Below are positions 27,214 through 36,446 of a stretch of 64,000 bases of DNA, in pieces (within the stretch, counting starts at the first letter, position 1; each line of letters starts with the position of its first letter). The notes under the pieces were generated by a model that was not told where the DNA came from, did not search any database, and saw nothing but the letters and a program-made list of their open reading frames with translations. The stretch covers positions 310,001 to 374,000 of the forward strand of contig JAEACG010000004.1 in the NCBI GenBank assembly GCA_016401345.1, in the 5' to 3' direction. A program made the position numbers and the translations under genes. Source of the DNA: Fictibacillus nanhaiensis (lineage in GTDB: Bacteria > Bacillota > Bacilli > Bacillales > Fictibacillaceae).

Positions 27214-27263
27214 TAAACCTATTTGATTTACGGGTTACAGTAACTTTCATTATTTTCACATGC

Positions 27264-27306
27264 AAAAAGAGGAGCCGTTTTAGTGTAACGGCTCCTCTTT
27301 TTATTT
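27264..27306 (+). terminator. Strong terminator after qoxABCD
   Basis: A perfect 16-bp stem (27264-27279 with 27287-27302) is followed by T-rich sequence. Confidence 0.92.
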
Positions 27307-27354
27307 TCTTTTATTTTAAGAGTTACTAAAAAATTTTCTTATAACTAATTTAAT

Positions 27355-27663
27355 TTAGTGGTTGTTACCAGTATGTTTCCACGAAGTAGGTTCTCCTGTG
27401 TTAGGACAACTAGGAAAAGTGTCTCCATGCGTTAAATCAACATGTTCTCCGTCCTTATCAATGTAATGTCCGGATTCTGTGACCTCATCACCAGTTTTAT
27501 GGGTGTGATCGGCATGTCTCCAAGAAGTCGATTCATTTGTTTTAGGGCAAGGAGGAAAATGATCTCCTTTTTGCAATTCTTTTGTTTCGCCTTCTGCACA
27601 GATATATTTCCCTGTTTCTAAAACTTCTTCATTAGTTTTGTGCAAGTCTTGTGTCTGTTGCAT
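27355..27663 (-). CDS. Small soluble protein made of two tandem repeats, YjzC-like
   Basis: The 102-residue protein consists of two copies of a unit of about 45 residues. Each has HKT, an E-x-G-x-Y-I segment, a GDxFPxCP segment and TSWxH near its end. One unit resembles the short YjzC-type Bacillus proteins (GETG, GDRFP), but the match is loose. The repeated Cys-Pro and His residues could bind metal. The function is unknown. AAAGGAAG precedes the ATG at a somewhat long distance. Confidence 0.7.
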   Translation of the reverse strand: MQQTQDLHKTNEEVLETGKYICAEGETKELQKGDHFPPCPKTNESTSWRHADHTHKTGDEVTESGHYIDKDGEHVDLTHGDTFPSCPNTGEPTSWKHTGNNH

Positions 27664-27924
27664 TTTTTATTTACTTCCTTTCTTTTTTTACTTTATCAAA
27701 AATAATTTTCCCTAATCTATTTTGATTAAACATGTTCCATTATATTTTAAAGAAATTTGTAGAGTGGAAACGGAATAATACGATTCAAATATACACACAT
27801 TTATGAACTGTAGAACTGTAGTGTTTTAGTAAATTAAAGTATTCATAAAACTACGTTAATAAAATATGGACTTTCATTTAATTAAGGAAAAATGTAACAG
27901 GACGGTGGTTCTGTTAAAATTTGA

Positions 27925-28430
27925 ATGTTTGGATATATTTGAGTGAGTAGTAAAGACCAAAATGAAAATTTGAAATTGCTTTCTTTAAGCTATTGACATT
28001 AACGAACGTGATATATTTATCGATAAACAAAGTGGTTGGGATTTTCCTCGTGAACAATATCACCTTCAAAAACGAATACTGAGAGTTATGTACATTTATT
28101 ATTTGAATCGTTTCGGAAGGAATAAAGTGAAATCTCAAATGAATGGAAGGAATGACATCACAATAAACATATAAGCCGAAATAGTGGTTCTCGATATACC
28201 CATGTTAGATACGACTAAATATAAAGATAGTCTTGGAGTTTTTTATTGCTGATTTAATTTTACAAATACTATCCCGGGTGGCACAAGAAGAACCGGAAAG
28301 AATTTGGAAACGGCAGCGTGGAGGTATTGATGCTGCGTTTCGATACGGGGTTTCATTTGGATTTTTAGTTCGTAATACCAACCATAAAGAAACTTCAGGT
28401 ATACTTACGGGACTATTTCTTCAAGAATAA
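27925..28430 (+). pseudogene. Decayed serine recombinase (resolvase/invertase)
   Basis: Read across frames, this stretch spells a resolvase. MFGYI-stop-VSSKDQN is the catalytic-serine start with the Arg codon changed to TGA (27940-27942). NERDIFIDKQSGWDFPREQY and LNRFGRNK follow, then EIVVLDIPMLDTTKYKDSLG from 28178. After a frame change near 28245 comes FIADLILQILSRVAQEE with KRQRGGIDAA and GVSFG. Several stops and at least two frameshifts show it is dead. It is the remnant of a mobile element or plasmid resolution system. The flanks (27664-27924 and 28431-28564) show no other gene. Confidence 0.85.
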
Positions 28431-28564
28431 TATCAGAACTAATCAGCATAATTCTCCATTTCCAATAACTAAATCCTGTAATACAAATATCGGGTAATAA
28501 TGTAACGTGCAAAAACTATTCTAAGTCCATCGAATTATTTTTAACAAAAATAACCTTTATTGTC

Positions 28565-30025
28565 TTAATTTATGTCATCATCGACATAATAGTCAGGTGT
28601 ATCAGTTTGTATATATGTTAACTGACCGCCAGGATAAATCCCTTTATTTGTGATTTTATAATCATCATGGTTATGCATAGGATAAAATTGCGGAAAAAAT
28701 TTATCATTTAAATCAATAATTGGTTGCTGACAAATTTGAAGATAATTAATTAACTCTGGTGACTTGCATTTAACAGGTTCTGTAGGAATATTAAAAACTG
28801 ACTTAGAATCGGCTTTATACAATTTTTTTAATTGAGAACAAAATGAGGGAAAGCCATCTTGCCCTCTAGTAATATAATTTAAATATTCAAATCGTTTATC
28901 ATCTGCATTTAGTAGTAAATCATAAGTTTCTCCCGAACCTATGCTTACAGTGAAACCTTTATTTTTGATTTCATTATGGAATGATTCATCGAGTTGGAAG
29001 AGTGATGAAAGCTTTATAAATGGATCAAGATGGCTATCCTTTCCTATAATTGTGAAATGCCATCCGTGAATATGCCAGGGTACAACCTGGTATCCCATAT
29101 TAATCATCCTGAGCAAAAATTTTTGATCAGTTTCCACGCGGACAAATGATTCATAATTGATTTGTACAAAATCAGATTCTGATTCATTATATAATAGAGA
29201 TAAAGGATGAGGTAGTAAAGTATCGGGGAATGAACGTCCATTAATTAGCCAAAAGTCCGGTTTGTAATTGGCAGCATCAAAGAATATACCCTTATTTACA
29301 TTATCGTGCCATACCGAATCTACATCAGATAATAACATAACATACTCTTTATCAAAGTATGTATGAATGTTGTTATAAGCAAAATTTCTATTTGAAGCTG
29401 ACTTGGGAATTTGAGGTTGTGGTATCCCTTTAAAAAACCATACTCCATTACTATTTTGTTTAATACCTGCTTTAAATAAGCTTTCTTTTGATGGATAAAC
29501 GATTAAGCCTCCATACATACCCATCTGAATGTGTTCAGATGCCTCTACATGGCAGTGATACATTAATGTTCCTGGAATTTCTGGTTGAAAAAAATAAGTC
29601 ATATTTGGTGGAGGATTTTTATAATTAGTCCAGACAGGCACACCAAAAGATGTTTCAGGAAACCCATCCAACTGAGTAGGGACGTGAGCCCCGTGCATAT
29701 GAATAGTATGATAGTCCATTAAATTAGGACGTTCTTTCATTCCTAAATTTATGAGTGTAATGTAGATGCGATCACCAACTTCTCCAAAAATTAGAGGAGA
29801 AGGAATTGTTGCATTACCCTTCATATCAAGGATATTTTTCCAATTTTTACGATTGGACCAATCAAGTTTAGGATTAATAATTTTGTCATTTACTTTAAAA
29901 AGACCTCCAATAAATCCAAGAATATAAACCTTTTTTCTTGATTTTGGAGAGGGACACAGAGTTTTATCAATAGGCAGATAAACAAATCCGTCCGTTGCAA
30001 ATAAAACATAATGCCTTATAGACAT
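28565..30025 (-). CDS. Multicopper oxidase without a signal peptide, MnxG- or coat-type
   Basis: The 486-residue protein has all the multicopper oxidase sites: HTIHMHGAH, the type 1 site YHCHVEASEHIQMGMYGG (Cys-His-x5-His-x4-Met), WHIHGWHF and a last His pair in MHNHDDYKITNKG. The type 1 site lies in the first third and the last His pair near the C-terminus, an order unlike CotA and closer to part of Mn-oxidising MnxG; this comparison is from memory. No export signal is seen, which fits a spore-coat or exosporium enzyme assembled in the mother cell. ATG 30025 is 7 nt after GGGGG and is preferred to ATG 30043. Confidence 0.82.
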   Translation of the reverse strand: MSIRHYVLFATDGFVYLPIDKTLCPSPKSRKKVYILGFIGGLFKVNDKIINPKLDWSNRKNWKNILDMKGNATIPSPLIFGEVGDRIYITLINLGMKERPNLMDYHTIHMHGAHVPTQLDGFPETSFGVPVWTNYKNPPPNMTYFFQPEIPGTLMYHCHVEASEHIQMGMYGGLIVYPSKESLFKAGIKQNSNGVWFFKGIPQPQIPKSASNRNFAYNNIHTYFDKEYVMLLSDVDSVWHDNVNKGIFFDAANYKPDFWLINGRSFPDTLLPHPLSLLYNESESDFVQINYESFVRVETDQKFLLRMINMGYQVVPWHIHGWHFTIIGKDSHLDPFIKLSSLFQLDESFHNEIKNKGFTVSIGSGETYDLLLNADDKRFEYLNYITRGQDGFPSFCSQLKKLYKADSKSVFNIPTEPVKCKSPELINYLQICQQPIIDLNDKFFPQFYPMHNHDDYKITNKGIYPGGQLTYIQTDTPDYYVDDDIN

Positions 30026-30336
30026 TGAAATACCCCCAGTCATAAGAAAATCATGAATTTATCAATCTGAATAGGCTATTAATTATCTTATGCAAGAGTT
30101 TAATCTCAAATGAACATCAGCCTTTTTCATGGTACCTCTAAATCATTATCACATTTCTTACGCTAATCCATTTATATACGTATAAATGAATTTTCAATAC
30201 CGTAGATGTTGCACAATAATAGCGGTGATTATGTGGGAATCTAGGTATGTAAGAGCATGTAGAAGGTTGCCAACAAGAAAGTGTTGTACGAGAGGGAAAG
30301 AAATTGCTGACACCTGAGCAGATAAATATGTTACTC
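30026..30336. other. Intergenic region without a supported gene
   Basis: AT-rich sequence. Short open frames on both strands lack ribosome binding sites and known motifs. I see no clear promoter or terminator. Confidence 0.5.
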
Positions 30337-30708
30337 TTATATCTCATTTTTGGGGGTGTCGCATAACTCAAGCACCTTGGTCATGATTGAGAGACACACG
30401 AGTTGGATTTCCTCGGTTATCCGTCCCGTCTCTATTGATACCTCCTCTCGCCTCTTTTGACTAAATCCCTTTTTCGTAACATCGGCTAGATGTTCAAATA
30501 ACAGCAAGAGCTCTTCGTTTTCTCGTTTTACGATTTCAGGGGGAGTTATACTTTGAAGCAAGGAGATGATTTTGTTGAACTTTTTTAAAATTAAGAATAA
30601 AAATCGTTCGATTGTATGAATATCACTTGTTAATGTAATCTCTTCGCAATCATCAGTTATATATTTTCCGATTTCCTTTAACAGTTGGCCATATTCTTTG
30701 TATTCCAT
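30337..30708 (-). CDS. Hypothetical helical cytoplasmic protein
   Basis: I do not recognise this 123-residue protein. ATG 30708 follows AGGGGG at good distance. The sequence is mostly amphipathic helix with Leu/Ile runs (FLFLILKKFNKIISLLQ), a Glu-rich central part and no membrane segment or signal. It could form a helical bundle. It lies upstream of the signal-less multicopper oxidase on the same strand but 310 nt away, so co-transcription is uncertain. Confidence 0.55.
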   Translation of the reverse strand: MEYKEYGQLLKEIGKYITDDCEEITLTSDIHTIERFLFLILKKFNKIISLLQSITPPEIVKRENEELLLLFEHLADVTKKGFSQKRREEVSIETGRITEEIQLVCLSIMTKVLELCDTPKNEI

Positions 30709-31219
30709 ATATGTCCCCCTATACTTGATGTCATCATATATAGAAACCATACCGCATGGTTCTGTTCGAGCATTGTTCTTTTGAACATTTCTTTAGATTA
30801 CAGATTCGTGACGCCATCAGAGATCATTAAATAAAATCAATTAATCGTTTAATTGGTCATCGATGACAGTTGTTTTTATTTCATTACTGAAGGTTGACGC
30901 AGTGGTTTCTGTCTGTTTTGGCGCGTGTAGTTCTTTACTTTTTGTTTTAGTTTTACTTTATGTTTAATTTTAATTATGGGTTACAATGTAAAAGGGTTGA
31001 GAAGATATCAAAACTCCCTTTATTTTTTTGAAATCAATCAAGAGAGATTATATAGAAAATCAATAAGCCGAAAGAATTTTTTAAGAGAAAAAATGAATAA
31101 AGCTTAAAAAATTTTGATAGGCTCATTAGTAAAAATAATAAATATTATTTTAGGTACTTAGATGGATGTTCATGTTTTTAAACAATACTGTTATTCATCA
31201 GTAAGAAAGGGGAAAAAAT
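30709..31219. other. Intergenic region of about 500 bases
   Basis: AT-rich sequence with no supported gene. It must hold the start signals of the 123-residue gene (left) and of the GerP-like gene (right), but no clear sigma-A promoter is visible. Confidence 0.4.
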
Positions 31220-31444
31220 ATGTCTTCACTCATTACAAAAGGAATTAGTATTAATCGTATAGCACCTAATTCAGTAGCTTCGTTTGGAGATGCATTCTCA
31301 ATTTCACCAAACCATAGTTCTAAATTCCACGGAGGCTCTGGAAGTTTGAATGTTGGAAATAATAAAATGATCTTCAATGGACCAAGTTACACGGTTACAG
31401 TTGATAATGATAAAAATGATAGTAATAATTCAACCAATCTCTAA
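31220..31444 (+). CDS. GerPA/GerPF-like spore germination protein
   Basis: The 74-residue protein has the pattern of the GerPA/PF family: ISINRI near the start, then FGDAFSISPNHSSKFHGGSGSLNVG, where GDxFxISP and GSGSxNxG are the conserved parts. GerP proteins sit in the inner spore coat and help germinants pass. The C-terminal tail is Asn/Asp-rich. AAAGGGG lies 7 nt before the ATG. It is a single gene, not a gerP operon. Confidence 0.65.
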   Translation: MSSLITKGISINRIAPNSVASFGDAFSISPNHSSKFHGGSGSLNVGNNKMIFNGPSYTVTVDNDKNDSNNSTNL

Positions 31445-31682
31445 AAAACAAAATTCATTTTATTATCGGTTTTAAATAGGGCCGTTTTAGCAGTAAGCTG
31501 TATACCAAAAATCATTTTCTAAGGGATACTAGCTGCCTGTTTTTCTACCTTCTATTCACGGTCCCCTATTACATAACAATTCCACTTAGTATACCTCATA
31601 TTTTTGGCTTGAAAAATATGTTGTTCGCATCTGTTTATGTAAATGAAAAGAATCAAGAATAGGTAAAGGTGGATGAATTATG

Positions 31683-31752
31683 GGAGGGAGATTAGTATCC
31701 CTCCTGCAGTAATGGTTCAGTTCCATTATTAAAGAGGAGATAAGTTCCCTCT
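31683..31752. repeat. Cluster of three consecutive short hairpins in a 540-bp gene-free region
   Basis: GGAGGGA/TCCCTCC (31683-31704), TAATGG/CCATTA (31710-31728) and AGAGG/CCTCT (31733-31752) follow each other. The rest of 31445-31986 holds no gene I can support. Confidence 0.4.
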
Positions 31753-31986
31753 CTCATTTAACAATTTTGCTGGCTTTTTGTCACTATTAAAATATAAATC
31801 TAGTGGAGATCAATAATTGAGCTAGCTTATCTGGACATAGATATGTTAGAGAAAGCTAGGGGGAATGTGACCTTTTAGAAACAGTAATTTTTTTGAGTGA
31901 ATGTTTAAAGCCCCAATATACACCTCCTCTACAATCTTGTTGGCCTTTATCTAAAACAGGAGTAATTCGTAAAATGCCTCATAAAT

Positions 31987-33104
31987 TTAATTAACAGTAT
32001 TTACTTTTTCATTCTCCCAATACATTTCACTGAATACCTCAGCAAATGCCTCCGAAGTATTAATGAGTTCCTGAAGATTGTTATCAATTCCACCCATTTC
32101 AATCAACAATGATTTGTTTGAAAGGTCTTGATTGTATACACCGTTTCCTTCATTTTTATCTTTAATAATTACTCCACGACAAAGATCAGGGTATTTTTCG
32201 TTAATCTTATTGTGCATTGATTCAGCTAGAACAAGGTTTTTTTCGTAACCTGGATGTTCCTTTCCAACCACTAAGAACAACCGGCCATATTGCTTACCGT
32301 TAATTTCGATTGTTGTTACTTTTTTAGGTTGTGAATCTCTATGCATATCAATCAAGTATTGAATGCTTTTATTATTAGAAATTGCGTCAATAACATTTTC
32401 TCTCGCTGCAATATATGCTTTTCCAGTACCCCAGTTCTTAGATTTAAGTTTTTCACCAATGTTAGACGTATCATGGGATACACCAATTCCTCGTTCTTCA
32501 AGATCTCTTTTTAAAAGGTCACCAATTGCTATGATGTTAGTTTCAGGGTTGGAACTATTATATGTTCCATCTTTTGACAAAGACTTAAACGCTTCATAAC
32601 TATGCGAGTGATAAATATGAACCACGGGTTTGCCATTAGTGTTTGGCGCTTTATGTTTTTCTTCATTCTCTTTTAAAATTTGTTTATTTTCATCTGTCGG
32701 CTCAGTCATTTTCATGATTTCTTCGATAGGAGGTGTTGATTCAATAGGTAATGTTGAAAAATTGGTTCCTTTACTCGCTAAATAGATTTCTGAATCATAT
32801 ATTGCTAAGCCAGGTAACTCATTTCCAAATAAACTACGTATATCCCCAGGCCGAATATTGGTAGCGAGTTGAACGAAGATAGAGGATAACTTAGGAGGTT
32901 CACTTTCTGCTGGTAAAGCTTTTGTAAAGTAACCGTTTTGTGAACCTATCGCATATACGAGTGCTTCACTACTAAAGTCTCTAAGCCATTAGTAAGAAGC
33001 GTAGAATCAAACCATTTACTTTTTACCGTTGAAAACATAATTACAAATAGAAAAGTTAGGCTTACCAACAAAACAGTGGCTTGTAGATATCTATTTTTTT
33101 TCAT
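31987..33104 (-). pseudogene. spoIIP: spoIIP with a frameshift
   Basis: SpoIIP is the amidase and endopeptidase that thins septal peptidoglycan during engulfment. The gene starts at ATG 33104 with a membrane anchor (LLVSLTFLFVIM) and runs to SKWFDSTLLTNGL. Near 32980-32984 one nucleotide is missing. The next frame continues as RDFSSEALVYAIGSQNGYFT, through the linker, into the intact enzyme domain (from 32715: YHSHSYEAF, DMHRDS, LIEMGGIDNN). No start codon lies in the second frame before 32715, so the product would be cut off after about 52 residues unless ribosomes shift. Overall length, about 372 codons, is near normal. The upstream gene overlaps its start. Confidence 0.85.
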
Positions 33105-33264
33105 AAGAGTTTTCACTTTCCTCTAGTGAACATTGAACAATGTGAAAGCAGAACAATGTAATTCCAGCTATGAATACTCCTATTGTAAATACCCATGGGA
33201 ATAAAAAAAAACTAATAATAGAAGAAAAAAAGATAAAAACTAACCATCGATGTAATTTTTTCAT
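33091..33264 (-). CDS. Small two-helix membrane protein upstream of spoIIP
   Basis: The 57-residue protein begins at ATG 33264, 6 nt after GAGGTG (the earlier GTG overlaps that box). It has two hydrophobic segments (about residues 8-22 and 24-42) and a charged tail. Its last codons overlap the spoIIP start by 14 nt, so both are one unit. No family recognised. Confidence 0.6.
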   Translation of the reverse strand: MKKLHRWLVFIFFSSIISFFLFPWVFTIGVFIAGITLFCFHIVQCSLEESENSYEKK

Positions 33265-33529
33265 AACATTCACCTCAGCGTCTAGTTAGTAGATTATATA
33301 CTAGAAACCGAAAAGTATTCTTATAATAATAGAGGATTTAGAGTCTAGAATATATTTATTGCATGTAAATATATTACAGTGGAGTAAGAAAGATAATTAA
33401 TATGATTGATTGGTAGAAATATTAGTTCAAACGATAGGTGGGTGCTTCTGTCATTTAATACGATGACCGTAGCTATCTGTGGCAGTTTGAGGTCAAGAAC
33501 ATTTAGAGACAATTTGTTATGAATAATAT
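33265..33529. other. Intergenic region without a supported gene
   Basis: AT-rich sequence between the spoIIP pair and the NlpC/P60 terminator. A 77-codon minus-strand frame here has no ribosome binding site or motif. Confidence 0.4.
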
Positions 33530-33573
33530 AGAAAAAAGAGGCAGACTCAAAAGTTTTTACACTTTGAGTCTGC
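33530..33573 (-). terminator. Terminator after the NlpC/P60 gene
   Basis: GCAGACTCAAA/TTTGAGTCTGC, an 11-bp stem, is followed on the minus strand by CTCTTTTTTC. Confidence 0.85.
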
Positions 33574-33599
33574 GCCATTTTTAATTAATTTTGAATTTG

Positions 33600-34268
33600 T
33601 TAATATTTTTTGGCTCCAAGATACCTTGTTGACCAATATGAGTTTTTCATGGAACTTATACTCACACCCTTTGATGAAGAACTATGGATGAATTCATTAT
33701 TTCCAATATAAATTCCCGCATGAGATGCGCCTGGTTTATAAGTTTCAAAAAATACCATATCCCCTACCTGTGGCGTGTTCACTTTTGTCCCTTTTAAGAA
33801 AATTTCCGATACGGTGCGTGGAAGGTTAATTCCGGTAGCTTCCTGATATACATAATTCAGATATCCGCTACAGTCAAAACCCTTTGAGGAGGTACCTCCC
33901 CATACATAAGGAACTCCCATATATTTCTTAGCTGTATTAACCAACTTTGCTTTACTATAAGTTGGGGCATATACCGGCGATTTAATACCTAATGCTTTAA
34001 ATGTATCGGACCCCACAATACCATCCGCTTTCAGTCCCTTAGCTTTTTGAAAACTGATGACTGCACTTTTAGTATATGAACCAAAATAATTGGTAGTTTG
34101 TCCTGAATATGTAAAATAACCTTTACTCTTTAGATGAGTTTGCAAATCCTTGACCTCAGAATGTGTCATTCCTGGTTTAAGTGTCTGATCACCTAAAGCT
34201 GCTTTACCGATTGATGGGTTTAATGTTAAGAATCCTGCAATTGTTGCTCCTATAACTAATCTTTTCAC
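33600..34268 (-). CDS. Secreted NlpC/P60 cell-wall hydrolase with a peptidoglycan-binding domain
   Basis: The 222-residue protein has a signal peptide (to about residue 24), a peptidoglycan_binding_1 domain (about 30-92, with GMTHSEVKDLQTHLKSKGYF) and an NlpC/P60 cysteine peptidase (about 105-222). The catalytic residues are seen in FDCSGY, HAGIYIGN and IHSSS. This layout is found in Bacillus spore-cortex and vegetative D,L-endopeptidases. The GTG start at 34268 has GGAGG upstream. It lies between two spoIIP relics in an area of spore and wall genes. Confidence 0.9.
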   Translation of the reverse strand: MKRLVIGATIAGFLTLNPSIGKAALGDQTLKPGMTHSEVKDLQTHLKSKGYFTYSGQTTNYFGSYTKSAVISFQKAKGLKADGIVGSDTFKALGIKSPVYAPTYSKAKLVNTAKKYMGVPYVWGGTSSKGFDCSGYLNYVYQEATGINLPRTVSEIFLKGTKVNTPQVGDMVFFETYKPGASHAGIYIGNNEFIHSSSSKGVSISSMKNSYWSTRYLGAKKY

Positions 34269-34543
34269 TTCTTAATTCCTCCTGTTGTCTCTTTTGCTCT
34301 CATTATTCTAGCAATCTTTTATATCAAAGGTATTATGGTTAGGTTAATTAATAATTACAAATTTGTGCAGAATTTGAGGATATTCGACATTATTTCCAAT
34401 TTTAGTTTACGAGCTACTGGTGAATAATTACTTATTGAATAAAACATCTGTTTTTGTGGGCGGGGAGGATCATCCAGGGTAAGAGAAATATTTAAACCTC
34501 TAAATTTTAAATAGAGTGGATAGGTATTAAAAGAAAAAAGGAA

Positions 34544-34680
34544 GGTAATGGGATTAATAATTTAGATTTGACAAACAATGCGAAATCAATATTAATGGGG
34601 GTGTATTGATAAAACTCCTGAAGCTTTTGGGGAAGTTTTTAGTGAGTTTTATTGGAAAACTGAAATGTTAATCAACATAT
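34544..34680 (+). pseudogene. Remnant of a second spoIIP 3' end, inverted
   Basis: GNGINNLDLTNNAKSILMGVY (34544-34606) matches the SpoIIP segment GNGVYNQDLSNKSLLIEMGGI encoded at 31987-33104. After a stop, a frame change and a loss of about 10 codons, DKTPEAFGEVFSEFYWKTE matches the C-terminal NTSEAFAEVFSEMYWENE. It lies on the opposite strand to the longer copy and keeps a terminator. The rest of 34269-34936 holds no gene. Confidence 0.8.
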
Positions 34681-34690
34681 AAATTATATA

Positions 34691-34745
34691 AACAAAGTTA
34701 AAGAGGGCTGAAACCGAGGAGTTACAGCCCTCTTTAACTTTGTTT
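34691..34745 (+). terminator. Long terminator hairpin left from the second spoIIP
   Basis: A perfect 20-bp inverted repeat (34691-34710 with 34725-34744) with a 14-nt loop, starting 14 nt after the remnant. It looks like the original terminator of the lost gene. Confidence 0.8.
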
Positions 34746-34936
34746 GATATGGAAAAAATCTAATCAAAGTAATAGCTTACGCTGATAGCGAGTATGAGCA
34801 TCAAAATCACTCTTACAAAAAAGTGTTTTATTTCAGATGATTTTAGAGTGCATAGCTTCTTCACATTTGTAGCTTATTATAGACTAAGAGGTTTACCGGT
34901 ACATCAACATGACTCTATATGAAGTGAGGGACTATT

Positions 34937-35524
34937 TTGAATCAAGTGTTTTATATTTTAAAAAGTAAAACGTTTCTTAGTTTATTGCTAACAATTAATA
35001 TTTTAGGTACAATTTATGGTTATATTTGGTACGGGGTCCAGTTAACTGAAACACCATCCAAGTTTTTACTTTTTGTACCTGACAGTCCCACTGCTAGTTT
35101 ATTCTTTGTTATCGTATTATTTGCATTTCTAGTAAATAAAAATCTGCCAATCTTTGAAGGACTAGCAATCGTTACTTTGTTTAAGTACGGAATTTGGGCT
35201 GTTTTTATGAACATACTTGTGTTTATTGTTAATGAATCTCTTAATATTGTTGGTATGATGTTAATCCTTTCTCATCTGGGTATGGCAATACAAGGATTGT
35301 TGTATGCCCCATTCTATAAGATTAAACCACTTCATTTAACAATTGTAGCAATTTGGACGTTGCACAACGATGTAATCGATTATGTGTTTTTTATGATGCC
35401 AAGATACAGTTTACTTAATCAATATACGCCTCAAATAGGTTATTTTACTTTTTGGCTAAGCATTGGATCTATTTTGCTCACCTATTATATATGCATATAT
35501 AGAAAAGGCAAACGATCTATTTAA
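34937..35524 (+). CDS. ypjA: DUF1405 membrane protein, YpjA-like
   Basis: The 195-residue protein has six hydrophobic helices and the GTIYGYIWYGVQL, PDSPTASLFF and HNDVIDYVF segments typical of DUF1405 (B. subtilis YpjA, encoded beside the cytochrome b6c genes). Its function is unknown; the association suggests respiration. It starts with TTG 7-8 nt after AGTGAGGG. It stands alone here. Confidence 0.8.
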   Translation: MNQVFYILKSKTFLSLLLTINILGTIYGYIWYGVQLTETPSKFLLFVPDSPTASLFFVIVLFAFLVNKNLPIFEGLAIVTLFKYGIWAVFMNILVFIVNESLNIVGMMLILSHLGMAIQGLLYAPFYKIKPLHLTIVAIWTLHNDVIDYVFFMMPRYSLLNQYTPQIGYFTFWLSIGSILLTYYICIYRKGKRSI

Positions 35525-35619
35525 GAATTTAATTTAAAATCCACTATTCTTTGCACCTAGTATTTCTGTACATTTTAAGGATTCTATGAACGTTTTAAAA
35601 TCTACGGTTTATGAAGGCT

Positions 35620-36211
35620 TTAATCCATGTCATTCATAAAATCTTGCATCATTTTGTATGACAGGGGTCCTATAAACGTATTCGTAATCACACCATTAGA
35701 GTCAATAAAGTAAGTGGTTGGTATACTGATAGGTCGATAGATACTTCCTACTTGTCCTTCTTGGTCTAACAGTATGTTAAATGTTATCCCTTCATTATTA
35801 ATATAGTTTTGTACATTAGATACACTACTTTCACTTGTTATAAGATTAATTCCAATGATAACAATTTCCTTATTTTTACTGTCTTTGTGAAATCGTTCCA
35901 TTTCAGGGATTTCCTCTCGACAGGGGACACCGAGTCGCCTAAAAATTTAGGAGAACCTTCTTCCCGCGGAAATCTGACAATTTTGTTTTCGAGCCATTTA
36001 AAGACATCAATTCAAATTCAGGAGCGATATTTCCTTTTGAAATTCGGGTTTTAAGCTCTTCTTCACCTTTGTTACGTTCCATTCTTTTTTTTACTTCACT
36101 TGTATTATTATTGTTTTGAACTTCCTCCTTGGCGTTAAGAATACCATTGTTAAACAATGTCCAAGCGATCATTCCAGCAAGGAGAATAGTGACAAAAATA
36201 GTTTTCTTCAT
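35620..36211 (-). pseudogene. TlpA/ResA-type thioredoxin broken at its active site
   Basis: The N-terminal part (36211 to 35939) has a membrane anchor, a charged linker and APEFELMSLNGSKTKLSDFRGKK, ending in LLNF then TAG where the family has Trp. The following codons read ATRCP instead of ATWCP, and one C is missing in the CCCC run (35920-35926), so the second active-site Cys falls out of frame. The C-terminal part (35901 to 35620) is in the other frame and intact (IPTTYFID cis-proline region). All three lesions are within 25 nt of the WCxxC motif. GGAGG precedes the ATG. Confidence 0.88.
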
Positions 36212-36446
36212 TTTTACATTCCTCCGTTACTTATGATATTGCAACTTCTTTTAATTATAAAAACATATATGGAGATTTTTGGGAGAAAAGTTTGTTAAAG
36301 AAATTCTTGTTCAAGTAGTTGACTATGCATAAATTCTTCATATATTTGTTGTAAGTTTTTTTAGAAAGGGTTAATTATCGAAATAACCACTAACCTTTTT
36401 CAATCATATTTAAAAAGGTCTAACTCGTTATTAGGGAGGCGAATGT

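Noticed and set aside
27914-28138. 74-codon minus-strand frame
   Set aside because: It is antisense to the resolvase pseudogene and has no support of its own.
30138-30371. 77-codon minus-strand frame
   Set aside because: No ribosome binding site, no motif and odd composition; taken as chance.
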